From JAFMDF01 sp964644655 (GTDB lineage Bacteria; Bacteroidota; Bacteroidia; Chitinophagales; Saprospiraceae), in contig CAZXYA010000023.1 of assembly GCA_964644655.1 (NCBI GenBank), positions 1 to 35,271 of the forward strand: a stretch of 35,271 nucleotides of DNA, given 5' to 3'. The position numbers were made by a program, and so were the translations under genes. Shown piece after piece: positions 7,763 to 16,900 of this stretch (positions are counted from its first letter, which is position 1; every line of letters begins with the position of its first letter). A model generated the notes under the pieces. That model was given only the letters and a program-made list of their open reading frames with translations, ran no database searches and was not told where the DNA came from.

Positions 7763-9979
7763 ATGAAAAATAAATTATTTCTTTTCACTTTAGGCTTATT
7801 CCTAATGGTCAATCAAGGCGTAGCACAAAAAAAAGCCATCACCGTAGCAGATATATGGCAAGATTATAAATTCATAGGAAAATCAGTCCCAGGCTTCAAT
7901 TTTTTGAATGATGGTACTCATTATACTCGCCTAGAAGAAAATACCATCAAGCAATATGATTTAGTAACTGGGCAATTTGCAGACATTATTTTTGCGACTT
8001 CCGAAATAGCTGAATCAGCCAATTTTCCAGAAAAAGTTGATAGTTATACTTTTAATGCCGATGAAACCAAGCTTTTATTAGAAACGGCTAAAGAGAAAAT
8101 TTACAGACGTTCTTCTAAGGCAAATTATTATGTTTGGGATATAAAAACGAAGACGATTACGGAGCTGTTTAAAAAAGGCAAACAAAGCTATGCAACGTTT
8201 AGTCCTGATGCGGATAAAGTGGCATTTGTCGTAAATAATGATTTATTCATTAAGGATTTAGAAAATGGCACCATTACCCAAATTACTACTGATGGCGAAT
8301 TTAACAAAATCATCAACGGTGGAGCAGATTGGGTATATGAAGAAGAATTTTCTTTTGCTAAAGCATTTCATTGGTCACCAGATGGCGAAAAAATTGCCTT
8401 TATGCGCTTTGATGAAAGTGAGGTAAAGGAGTTCACAATGACGAAGTTTAAAGGTGGCTTATATCCAGAATACGAGACTTTTAAATATCCAAAAGTAGGC
8501 GAAAAAAATGCAACCGTATCTATTCATATTTACGATGTAAATAGTAAAAAAACAATAACTGCGGAAACGGGAACCGAAACAGACATTTATTTTCCTAGGA
8601 TAAAATGGACACAAGACCCCAATCAACTTTGTGTGTTTCGCATGAATCGGCACCAAAATGACTTGGAGTTATTATTAGCAGATGCAACTACTGGGAAAAC
8701 TAGTTTATTATTAAAAGAAACCAATAAATATTACATTGATATTGATGATGATTTGACCTTTCTAAAGGATGGGAAATGTTTTATCTGGACCAGCGAACAA
8801 GATGGCTATAATCATATTTACTTGTATGATATGAATGGCAAAAAGAAAGAACAATTGACAAGTGGGAACTATGATGTTAGTAAGTTTTACGGAGTAAATC
8901 AAACAACCGAACAGGTTTATTATAAATCTTCCGAAACCTCTCCACTAGAAGAAAATATTTATACGGTCAATTTAAAAGGCAAAAACAAAAAGCGATTAAC
9001 GCAGGGAGGCGGAACGCATAATGCCCAATTTAGCAGTACCTTCGATTATTTTGTAAATAATCACTCTACGATTAATGCGCCTGCTTCTTATGTGGTTCGA
9101 GATAATCAAGGAGAAACAATTCGGGTGATTGAAAACAATGCCGCTTTAGCGGAAACCCAATCGAGGTATGACATTAATCCAGTTGAATTTTTTCAATTTG
9201 AAACAAGCGAAAATGTACAGTTAAATGGTTGGATGATTAAGCCAACGAACTTTAATCCGAATCGAGAATATCCCGTATTCATGTATTTATACGGTGGTCC
9301 AGGTAGTCAGCAAGTAAAAGACCAATGGAAAGGACAGAATTACTGGTGGTTTCAGCTATTAGCACAACAAGGTTATGTGGTTGCTTGTGTCGATAATAGA
9401 GGTACTGGCGCAAGAGGAGAAGCATTCAAAAAGATTACGTATCAGCAATTAGGACATTATGAAACCATTGACCAGATTGAAGCAGCGAAGTATTTAGGAG
9501 GTTTGCCTTATACAGATGCAAGTCGAATTGGTATTTTCGGTTGGTCTTATGGTGGTTTTATGTCCTCGTTGTGTTTGCTGAAAGGTAACGATGTGTTTAA
9601 AGCAGCGATTGCAGTAGCCCCTGTTACTAGCTGGCGTTGGTATGATTCTATTTACACCGAACGATATATGCGAACAGAAGCAGAAAACCCGGATGGGTAC
9701 AAAAATAATTCCCCCGTTTATTTTGCCGATCAATTAAAAGGACATTATTTATTAGTACATGGCGGCGGCGATGATAATGTGCATTATCAACAAAGCGCAG
9801 AAATGATGAATGCCTTAATTGATGCCAACAAACAGTTTGATACTTATACTTACCATAATCGAAATCACGGTATTTTTGGCGGCACAACCAGAATGCATTT
9901 GTATAATAAAATGACTAATTTTTTAAATACGCAATTGAAGGGAGACGCAGAGAATTATAATAAAGAAGATAGACCTTAA
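7763..9979 (+). CDS. dipeptidyl peptidase IV, S9B family, exported
   Basis: Prolyl dipeptidyl peptidase of 738 aa that removes X-Pro or X-Ala dipeptides from peptide amino termini. Residues 1-21 (MKNKLFLFTLGLFLMVNQGVA) are a signal peptide. A beta-propeller spans about 40-480; it carries the double-Glu substrate-binding motif WVYEEEF (190-196) diagnostic of the DPP-IV branch. The alpha/beta hydrolase domain has Ser595 in GWSYGG, Asp670 in GGGDDNVHYQQ and His702 in RNHGIFGG. It sits 61 bp after gatB on the same strand. A periplasmic or surface role in peptide scavenging is typical for the phylum. The final residues (NYNKEDRP) are polar and show no sorting tail. Confidence 0.95.
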   Translation: MKNKLFLFTLGLFLMVNQGVAQKKAITVADIWQDYKFIGKSVPGFNFLNDGTHYTRLEENTIKQYDLVTGQFADIIFATSEIAESANFPEKVDSYTFNADETKLLLETAKEKIYRRSSKANYYVWDIKTKTITELFKKGKQSYATFSPDADKVAFVVNNDLFIKDLENGTITQITTDGEFNKIINGGADWVYEEEFSFAKAFHWSPDGEKIAFMRFDESEVKEFTMTKFKGGLYPEYETFKYPKVGEKNATVSIHIYDVNSKKTITAETGTETDIYFPRIKWTQDPNQLCVFRMNRHQNDLELLLADATTGKTSLLLKETNKYYIDIDDDLTFLKDGKCFIWTSEQDGYNHIYLYDMNGKKKEQLTSGNYDVSKFYGVNQTTEQVYYKSSETSPLEENIYTVNLKGKNKKRLTQGGGTHNAQFSSTFDYFVNNHSTINAPASYVVRDNQGETIRVIENNAALAETQSRYDINPVEFFQFETSENVQLNGWMIKPTNFNPNREYPVFMYLYGGPGSQQVKDQWKGQNYWWFQLLAQQGYVVACVDNRGTGARGEAFKKITYQQLGHYETIDQIEAAKYLGGLPYTDASRIGIFGWSYGGFMSSLCLLKGNDVFKAAIAVAPVTSWRWYDSIYTERYMRTEAENPDGYKNNSPVYFADQLKGHYLLVHGGGDDNVHYQQSAEMMNALIDANKQFDTYTYHNRNHGIFGGTTRMHLYNKMTNFLNTQLKGDAENYNKEDRP

Positions 9980-10125
9980 AAAGGTGGTCGTGTATCAAAA
10001 CAGTTGATAGAGCACGCGGAGTTTTCAGAGATCGCAGAGATAAAGCATTATATAATAGACCTCTTCTCCCTCTGCTTGCAAACTACAAATCAACCACTTT
10101 AAGACACTACTAAAACTATGAAATA

Positions 10126-10162
10126 AAAAACGCCAAACCTCTAAGCGGAGTTTGGCGTTTTT
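10126..10162. terminator. bidirectional intrinsic terminator
   Basis: aaaaacgccaaac (10126-10138) pairs with gtttggcgttttt (10150-10162), giving a strong stem with A/T runs on both sides. It lies 4 bp past the stop of the DUF4177-like gene and can also end transcripts of the peptidase gene. Confidence 0.88.
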
Positions 10163-10166
10163 AATT

Positions 10167-10364
10167 TTATTCAGGTATAACACGTTTCATTAAAACATAA
10201 GTAACCATCCTTCCCGATAATCCCATATCACCAAAGACATTTACAGCTTCCCAACCTTCTAAGCCTTCGCCAGTTAATAAAGCTTCTGTGCCGTCTATAT
10301 CGAGTGATATTTTGTATTTTTTATCAACTTCAACGGGTATAATTTTGTATTCAAATTTTTTCAT
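10167..10364 (-). CDS. small DUF4177-like protein
   Basis: A 65-residue cytoplasmic protein with no signal peptide. The opening MKKFEYKIIPV and the central GEGLEGWEAVNVFG match the pattern of DUF4177 proteins (KxEYKvv ... LNxxGxeGWElvsv), a family of small alpha/beta proteins of unknown function. It ends with a strand VTYVLMKRVIPE. The gene is a single unit with a strong terminator 4 bp downstream. Confidence 0.7.
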   Translation of the reverse strand: MKKFEYKIIPVEVDKKYKISLDIDGTEALLTGEGLEGWEAVNVFGDMGLSGRMVTYVLMKRVIPE

Positions 10365-10411
10365 AAAATTCCAATTAATGTAAGATTATATGATGCTATT
10401 CACCATCAATT

Positions 10412-10512
10412 GTCAGCACCCTGATTTATCTGAATATTTAAGGATAATACTTGATCAGGGCTTCGATTCATCAAGAAATATCTATTTCAATCAAGATTAT
10501 CAAGGTTCTGAC
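10412..10512. repeat. imperfect inverted repeat 'gtcagcaccctgat...'
   Basis: gtcagcaccctgatttatc (from 10412) recurs inverted as gtcagaaccttgataatc (complement of the sequence ending at 10512). An inner pair cttgat/atcaag (about 10450-10475) extends the symmetry. The 101-bp unit can fold on itself and has no convincing ORF. The rest of 10365-10721 holds only this and the aatccgttg copy. Confidence 0.5.
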
Positions 10513-10609
10513 AAAGAAGATGCTGAATACTTACGATTATATCGTATATAAACAACATTTCAAATTTAATGAATTATCTAATAATAGAGCGTCAGATAAA
10601 TAATTAATA

Positions 10610-10660
10610 AAAATCCGTTGCTAACTTAATCCGTTGCTAAAAAAGCATAACAATGGATTT
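10610..10660. repeat. degenerate second copy of the 'aatccgttg' hairpin
   Basis: aaaatccgttgct (10610), taatccgttgct (10627) and inverted caatggattt (10651-10660) reproduce the order and spacing of the element at 1251-1320. Both are preceded by ataa and both have the second direct word about 19-20 bp after the first. The inverted arm has decayed by one base. Confidence 0.6.
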
Positions 10661-10721
10661 GACGAGCTAGACGATAGCTTAAATATTTTCATAGCCTCCC
10701 TATTTTACTTGACCATCTAAA

Positions 10722-11246
10722 TTACCCCATTATCTTCCGCAAACCTTTCAAAACCTTCTTTCCCCTAGACCTAAACCCAGCTGTCCCATGCGGCATAAAT
10801 TCTTCAATGATAATCCGTAATTCATCCGCCAAATCAGGTTCTTTTTTACAAAGTTCATACAAGATACTCATCGAAAATATTCTAACAGCGACCGCTTCAT
10901 TTGGGTCTGCTAAAAAATTAAAACAGCAATCTACCGCAGTACCCATTAGGTCTTCTGGTAGGGCCACATTTTGTAATAGTCGGACCGTATTTCGTTTAAC
11001 TGCCACATGGATTTTTTTGTCTTTTAGGTTGTTAACCATTTTTTCCAAATGTGGATTAATCAAATGTGGTCGTTGTGCTGTACAATGCGTCATAATCCAT
11101 GCTGCTCGTTGAGTCACTCGATATTCATTGCTGAAAAAATGAGTCATCAACTCATCAAATAAAACTTGATTATCACCAATATAATCTCTTATGAAGAGTG
11201 CTTGCCGTTTAGAATGTTCTTTTAGAATGGCTTCTTTTAAATCCAT
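10722..11246 (-). CDS. HEAT/armadillo-like helical repeat protein
   Basis: A 174-aa all-helical cytoplasmic protein. Repeated paired-helix patterns such as RVTQRAAWIMTHCTAQRP, VAVKRNTVRLLQNV and AVAVRIFSMSILYELCKKEPDLADEL look like HEAT or armadillo repeats, usually protein-binding scaffolds. No catalytic motif is visible. The carboxy end is strongly basic (FRSRGKKVLKGLRKIMG), which might bind nucleic acid or acidic partners. Its ATG is preceded by agaggaaaaaat and lies inside the 3' end of the upstream small ORF, a 38-bp overlap that suggests translational coupling. Function not recognised. Confidence 0.65.
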   Translation of the reverse strand: MDLKEAILKEHSKRQALFIRDYIGDNQVLFDELMTHFFSNEYRVTQRAAWIMTHCTAQRPHLINPHLEKMVNNLKDKKIHVAVKRNTVRLLQNVALPEDLMGTAVDCCFNFLADPNEAVAVRIFSMSILYELCKKEPDLADELRIIIEEFMPHGTAGFRSRGKKVLKGLRKIMG

Positions 11247-11442
11247 TATTTTTTCCTCTTTTGTATTGAAATGATAAGATTTCTAAAATATCATCCCAGA
11301 GTAATTCATAAGGTATTATTTCTCTATCAAATGCAGTAGGATCTAAACCAATAGGGGCATTTCTTAATTTATTGAAATGAATATTTGCATGTGCAGCAAC
11401 TAATGAAGCCCTATAGTTTCCTCGAATAACTATTTTAAACAT
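11209..11442 (-). CDS. small hypothetical protein, possibly truncated at the 5' end
   Basis: From the first ATG (11442) this encodes 77 aa beginning MFKIVIRGNYRASLVAAHAN and ending in a basic tail. I do not recognise it. The same frame is open for about 34 more codons upstream, back to a TAG near 11541, and that extension looks protein-like (REQYLKREEQIEPILANRFKKR) but contains no ATG; a TTG lies at 11448. It may therefore be the remainder of a longer gene that lost its start, or it uses a non-ATG start. It overlaps the HEAT-like gene by 38 bp. Confidence 0.4.
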   Translation of the reverse strand: MFKIVIRGNYRASLVAAHANIHFNKLRNAPIGLDPTAFDREIIPYELLWDDILEILSFQYKRGKNNGFKRSHSKRTF

Positions 11443-11583
11443 TCGCAAAAAATAACGACTACGTTTGAAGCTACGCTTTTTAAACCGATTCGCTAAAATA
11501 GGTTCAATTTGTTCCTCTCGCTTTAAATATTGCTCTCTATAGGGTTAAAAGTAGGAGTAGTAATAGGGAGTATTTATGCAAGT

Positions 11584-11949
11584 CTAATGCTTTTCAAGCT
11601 TCTTTAAGCGGCGAAGAACGTTCTCCATCGTTTTTTCAATGGATGCTTCAAATTTATTTACTTGTTTTTCCATTCCTTCTAATTGATCTTTTAAAAAGAT
11701 TAACTCTTGTTCTTTTTCTGAGTTCCATGTATCCGCTTCCCACATTTCGCCTTCGCCCATTACTAACCATTTCAAGCTTAGTTTTGGAAAATTTTGCATA
11801 CATGCTTGAATTAAAACTAATTTAGGATTTGAATCATTTTTGAACATTTGATTTAATGCGCTTTTAGTCGTTCCCACCTGTTCTGCAAAGCGCTCAATAG
11901 TAGTTCCTTGGACTTTTATTAAGTGCTTGATTCTTTGACTAGCTGTCAT
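11584..11949 (-). CDS. XRE-family helix-turn-helix regulator with coiled-coil tail
   Basis: A 121-residue DNA-binding protein. Residues 2-65 form an XRE/Cro-like domain: helices around RIKHLIKVQGTTIERFAEQVGTT with recognition helix KSALNQMFKN, then the phage-repressor-like LKWLVMGEGEMW. Residues 75-121 are a charged heptad-like helix (EKEQELIFLKDQLEGMEKQVNKFEASIEKT), probably a dimerisation coiled coil. Target genes are unknown; the long AT-rich spacer upstream (11950-12124) is the likeliest operator site. It lies next to a broken second XRE gene in the same orientation. Confidence 0.85.
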   Translation of the reverse strand: MTASQRIKHLIKVQGTTIERFAEQVGTTKSALNQMFKNDSNPKLVLIQACMQNFPKLSLKWLVMGEGEMWEADTWNSEKEQELIFLKDQLEGMEKQVNKFEASIEKTMENVLRRLKKLEKH

Positions 11950-12124
11950 TTTTCACTTTTTGTTCTATTTTTATTAAAAAAAAGCTATAAATATCTTAAA
12001 ATAACTAAAAATAGCATTAAATTTGTAAAACAATACCTTTTTAATTAAACAAAGAAAACAAATTTTATGATAAATAAAATAGCAATCTATAAAAACTATT
12101 AAAAAGATTCAAATATCTATTATT

Positions 12125-12370
12125 CTAACTTTTGAATATCAAATTCTGCTGAAAAGACTCAGTCGGAGATACATCAAGGGCTAGAAGTAAATTAAAAAAG
12201 CTACTTAAGCTAAGGTCTGAATTGTTTTCATAGCGTCCCTATTGGACACGACTAATCTTATGCTGATGGGCAAATTTTTCGGCACTTGTAAATCCTTTTT
12301 CTTTGCGTAAGGCCCTTACTTTTTTGCCAAATTGCTCTAGCTGATAATCTATATATTCTGCTTCGCTCAT
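12125..12370 (-). pseudogene. XRE-family regulator interrupted by an in-frame TAG
   Basis: From ATG 12370 the minus strand reads MSEAEYIDYQLEQFGKKVRA, then LRKEKGFTSAEKFAHQHKIS RVQ, a stop (TAG, 12241-12239), then GRYENNSDLSLSSFFNLLLA LDVSPTESF to a TAG at 12127-12125. Joined, the 82 codons form a complete small XRE domain; in relatives the motif is ISRxQYGRYE or ISRxQWGRYE, so the stop replaces Tyr or Trp by a single base change. The frame is otherwise intact on both sides, so decay is recent, or the codon is read through, or this is a sequencing error. Confidence 0.8.
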
Positions 12371-12566
12371 GTATAGAATATTGAAACAATTAAAATGACC
12401 GCTAATGAATTGGTAGCTAATTAGTGTATTTTATTAGACTTGTCTCCTATTAAAAGTGGTAGGTAAAAAGAATTTGTTTTCATTTGGTTTTTTGAGGTAA
12501 GGTATTGTCTTCTCAGGATAACACTTCTTTTAACTATTTGGAAAAACTAAGTAGAGAGAATTGGAC

Positions 12567-12592
12567 AGGACTACCCTGCTTAGGGTAGTTCT
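12567..12592. promoter_or_regulatory. strong hairpin upstream of the RHS operon
   Basis: aggactaccct (12567-12577), loop gctt, agggtagttct (12582-12592): 11 bp with one G-T pair. It is much more G+C-rich than its surroundings and has no T-run directly after it, so it is more likely an operator or RNA structure than a terminator. The rest of 12371-12809 has no gene except the short leader ORF. Confidence 0.45.
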
Positions 12593-12758
12593 GATCTTTG
12601 CTTGTACCGATCGTATCTTCTACATGAAAAATTACTTTGCATTATTTATCTATTATCCTGCTAGGATATTTTCTCTAAAACACGTTATAAACAGGAATTT
12701 CTAAACACGCACATTTATAAAATCAAGCAATCAATCTAAAAACCTAAAAAGACAAAAA

Positions 12759-12806
12759 ATGAATAACTTGTTCTCTACCATTTTTGTAGTTATTAAAATC
12801 CATTAA
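12759..12806 (+). CDS. possible 15-residue leader peptide
   Basis: MNNLFSTIFVVIKIH ends in TAA 3 nt before the ATG of the M43-like gene. Spacing would let terminating ribosomes restart at 12810. Evidence is position only; it could be a chance ORF. Confidence 0.25.
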   Translation: MNNLFSTIFVVIKIH

Positions 12807-12809
12807 TCA

Positions 12810-13973
12810 ATGAATCAATCAAAACTGCTCTACTTAATCATTGGCTGTTTTTTGCCAACAATTTTAGGTGCCCAATGGCGAAATATCACCACAACCACTT
12901 ATCAGCAACAGGTAGTTTCCCTTGAATCCATAGGAACTCCATCAGAAACCTTAACGCTTCCTGTTACCTTACCACTCGTATTTCATATTGTTTATTCAAG
13001 GAGCAATCAACCGCCTTCAAGAGAATCAGTCGAATGGCAAGTAGCACAACTCAATAAGCATTTTAGTCTCGAAGAATTTGAGGAGAAAAAAGCGATATTC
13101 CAAGATTCAACCTATCACCATTTAGCAGCAGATACAGAAATTCGTTTTTGTTTAAAGGAAGTTTTCTTTGTAGCGACTGATAGCTTACAGTTTACCAATT
13201 TCAACACTATCAAAAACAGTCAGACAGGAGGCGCAACTCCTTTTGAGCCAGAAAATTACCTCAATATTTGGGTAGGCGAATTAGTAGCGAGTAGTGGCTT
13301 TGCCCAAATGCCAGGGGGAGTTTTGGAAACGGATGGTATCGTGATTAACCAAAGCTATTTTGGGCAGCAAGCTGTACCCTATTCCGAGGGAAAAACCCTA
13401 ACGCACCTTTTAGGAAATGCGCTTGGTTTGGCAAATCTATGGGGAGACAATAAGTGCCAAGATGATAATGTTGGGGATACGCCCATTCATAATGCCCCCA
13501 ATTATAATAAAATCCAACCAGCCGAAAATCACATTTCCCTTTGCCCAGGCTTCAAAAGAGAAATGTATATGAACTATATGGATAATACGGTAGATAGCAT
13601 CCTCTATATGTTCACGCTTGGGCAGAAACAAAGGATGCACCAATTTTTAAGTAATGAAAGAAACCATTTACTAGTACCTGATTGTAGTAATTCCGTAGCT
13701 AATTCTCGTTCTATTACAAACAGTCAGGAAGTACCAACTGGTTTAAAGGTAATGCCCAATCCTGTAAAGAATCAGCTAACCATCCAGTATTATGATAAAA
13801 CCAACACCAAAGCCGTTTTGGAAATTCATAATGCCCTTGGAGCATTAGTTTATACCCAAAGAATAGGCACTTCTTATCAACACGCTTTATCAACCCACGA
13901 CTGGACGGCAGGTGTTTATATCCTTTCCATCCAAGGGGTCACTCCTTATACGCTTAAAATTATCAAACAATAA
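12810..13973 (+). CDS. secreted pappalysin-like (M43) protein with destroyed active site and T9SS tail
   Basis: A 387-aa exported protein. Residues 1-21 are a signal peptide (IIGCFLPTILGAQ). The body follows the M43 metallopeptidase plan: PLVFHIVY (55-62), YLNIWVGEL (150-158), GGVLETDGIVIN, the zinc-helix region and the Met-turn (MNYMDN, Met257) with FTLGQKQRM (268-276). The zinc motif HExxHxxGxxH is HLLGNALGLAN at 199-209: Glu is Leu and the second and third His are Asn, so hydrolysis as in active members is not expected. The NVGDTP segment after it is retained. Residues about 313-387 (MPNPVKNQLTI ... AGVYILSI ... KIIKQ) are a type A T9SS sorting tail. Five bases separate it from the RHS gene. 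Likely a binding or accessory protein for that system. Confidence 0.82.
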   Translation: MNQSKLLYLIIGCFLPTILGAQWRNITTTTYQQQVVSLESIGTPSETLTLPVTLPLVFHIVYSRSNQPPSRESVEWQVAQLNKHFSLEEFEEKKAIFQDSTYHHLAADTEIRFCLKEVFFVATDSLQFTNFNTIKNSQTGGATPFEPENYLNIWVGELVASSGFAQMPGGVLETDGIVINQSYFGQQAVPYSEGKTLTHLLGNALGLANLWGDNKCQDDNVGDTPIHNAPNYNKIQPAENHISLCPGFKREMYMNYMDNTVDSILYMFTLGQKQRMHQFLSNERNHLLVPDCSNSVANSRSITNSQEVPTGLKVMPNPVKNQLTIQYYDKTNTKAVLEIHNALGALVYTQRIGTSYQHALSTHDWTAGVYILSIQGVTPYTLKIIKQ

Positions 13974-13978
13974 ACCTT

Positions 13979-16900
13979 ATGAAACAACAATTAGCGCTAC
14001 TGATTACGCTTTGTCTTTTTGTCATTGGGGTGCATGGACAGCCTAACGATGAATTTAACAACATCCCTTCGCCCGATTCTTACGGATTAGGGAAGTACTA
14101 CGATCTGCCAGTAGACAAATCCAATGGATTGCAAAGTGTCGGAATTCCTTTAACCTCAGTTGAAATTGGTGGTTTATCTGTTCCTTTGAATCTATCTTAT
14201 CATGCTGCTGGATTACGTGTTGCGGAGGTATCGAGTAATGTCGGTTTGGGCTGGTCATTGAGTGGCATTCCAATGATTACTAGAAGTATTAGGATGATAC
14301 CAGATGATAATCATTCTCTACCTGCGGAGTTAAAAAACTATGGCTATATGACGGTGGGGGCTACTTATGGGCAAGAGTATGCCGATACAGAGTTCTATAC
14401 CTTTACCCAACGGTTTAATGCCGCCAATGAGGATCCCCTTGTTTTTGGAGATAATGAACCTGATGTTTATACGGTTACTTTACTAGGTGGACAGACTTTT
14501 CGCTTTACCTTAGATGGTACAGGTAAGCCTGTTAGCATTCCTAGAAATAACGTTTTGATTGATTTTGATTCCAATTCAGGGGTGATGCTAATTACCGATG
14601 AATATGGCAATAAATATACCTTTGACCAATTTGAATTAACCACCTACGCCCCCTCTAGCGATATTTTTAACACCATTTCTACGTGGTATCCTTCTTCGGT
14701 GACTACTTTTGATAATGCTTATTCTATCAACTTTTCTTACGAGGATAATACCTTGCAATATGCGGCTAAGTTATCCGAACAGCTATCCTATATTGATACT
14801 AGGAATGGAACAAATTTTGCGATTCAAGACTTTTATAACTCTAGAACCAATTGTGGTTCAACGACCACTAATTGTGTCTTTGGGTATCCTGCGGCTATTC
14901 ATAGATATATCGGAAAAAACCTAACCGAAATCAGTACCTCTGATAATCGGTTTAGGGTAACCTTTGTCAATGATTTTCAGCGAGACGATGTCTTTGGCGA
15001 TTATACCAATGCTGGGATAGCCAAACCCAAAACCTTTTCCAAAATACAAATTTGGGATAGAGGTGCTGTTAGTGAAGAAATCCTGTTTAATCGGGCATAC
15101 TTTATTGCTAATAATTCCATTGATTTTAGTCTCGGTACCCACGTCGAAGATGCTGCTAAAAGAAGATTGAAGCTCAATAGCCTGACCTGCATTGATAAAA
15201 GAACTAATAAAGAAAAGCAGCATCTTTTTGAATATTATACAGGAGATATTCCTCATACAGCCGACCCAGACCATGATAACTGGGGATTTTTCAATAATGC
15301 AGGGAATGCAGGTCAATCGGTTAACGAAAATGGTACGCCTTTGAATGCCCCCGACCCCTTGGATTATTTTGATTCCCAAACCGTTCAAACAAACACAGGT
15401 ACTTTAACTTTTAGCAATCCCAATATTGATAAAAGCTCAAGTCTGGCAGGTACTCGCTCTACGGTACTCAAATCCATTACTTACCCTACAGGTGGTAAAA
15501 CAGAGTTTGACTATGAATTGAATCAATTTCGGTCGATTGAAAAAGATTTTGAGGAAACCGATCGAGTATTTATGGTCGCCAATGAATGTGATGCCCTCAA
15601 CTGTAACTGTACTTTTTTTCCGTCTAATACGGTAGATTTTGAACCTGTCCAGATAGAAAACTTTTTTGAGTTTTTTAAATCGGATATTCAGATTGATGCT
15701 TCCTCTAACCTTACTTTTTCGGCACAACCACCTGCTTGTTTTCAAGCACCTGCTTTCACCCTGTCCATTTTCACGCCTACTGGACAATTATACAAAAGCT
15801 TCTCGGCTAATTTTGATGTGCAGACAACCGTCACAGGAAAACTTTTTGAACTGTTTGATATTAGCCCAGCCGAGGAAAATGCTTTTACCGCAGGAACTTA
15901 TCTATTTCGATTAGAAGCCTTTAATGCCGAAATTGAAGTATTGATTGATAATTATATCCTAACCGAAACGGAGACGGTTATTGCTGGACCAGGGCTTAGA
16001 ATCAAGAAAATAGATTATCTAACCAATGATGTTTCTTTACCTACTTCTAAATCCTATACCTATAATGACGGAGGGAGTACAAGTGGATATTTATTCGCTA
16101 CACCTAAAAAAAGTGTGTATTCTCAAATCTCTTTTAATGGTTCAGAGCGAAAAGAAATCACCTTATATAGTGACTCCTATGTACCGCTGTCTAATTTTGA
16201 AAAAGGTTTTGGTTTTTATACTAAAGTAACCGAACATTATCTAAATGGTGCTTATTCCATTAGTGAATATGAGCGAGACGAGGATGATTTAAAAAGTATC
16301 CATTTTGACTTTCCAATTGCGCTGCCTTATAATTCTTCTTTGGTCAACAAAAAGCCAATCAAGGAGGAGTTGTTTACCAATACCAATATCGCCAAACAGA
16401 CTACTATTATAGAAAACGAAGTGAACCAGTCTAGCTTAATTGAGGGGGTTCGTTTTTATCGATGGAGAATCAGAAATGCCTATTATGATGGTCTTGAATT
16501 TAGAAATGATGTCTTATTTGTACGCTATCCGATTATAACCAGTAATGTTCGTTTAAAATCTCAAAGTATGACCTTAGATGGAGTAAACACCCAAAATACG
16601 CTAAAGTATCGAGCAGATAATGCACATTTATTACCCATAGAAACCATTATTAACCACTCGGACAATACGGTGGAACGGCTGACGACCCAATATGCACATG
16701 ATGTTGAGCAGGCAGATTTATTGACACATAATTTGGTACATATTCCCCTTGAAACCAATCGCTATCTGGATGCGACTCGAACCAATGGGCAAAAAACGAA
16801 TTTTAGCTTATTTGGTGGCTTTCCCAGACCCCAAACCATTCAATCTTACAATTGGCAAACCAATCTTTGGGAAACCGAAATAACCTTTTTAAGCTATGAT

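Noticed and set aside
9980..10110. 'cgcggagttttcagagatcgcagag' stretch after the peptidase gene
   Set aside because: Looks like a remnant of a simple intergenic repeat but too short and irregular to define in this window.
14921..15388. 155-aa minus-strand open frame inside the RHS gene
   Set aside because: Antisense shadow of a strongly supported coding frame; no family pattern and no start context.
15437..15787. 116-aa minus-strand open frame inside the RHS gene
   Set aside because: Antisense to coding sequence with no recognisable domain.
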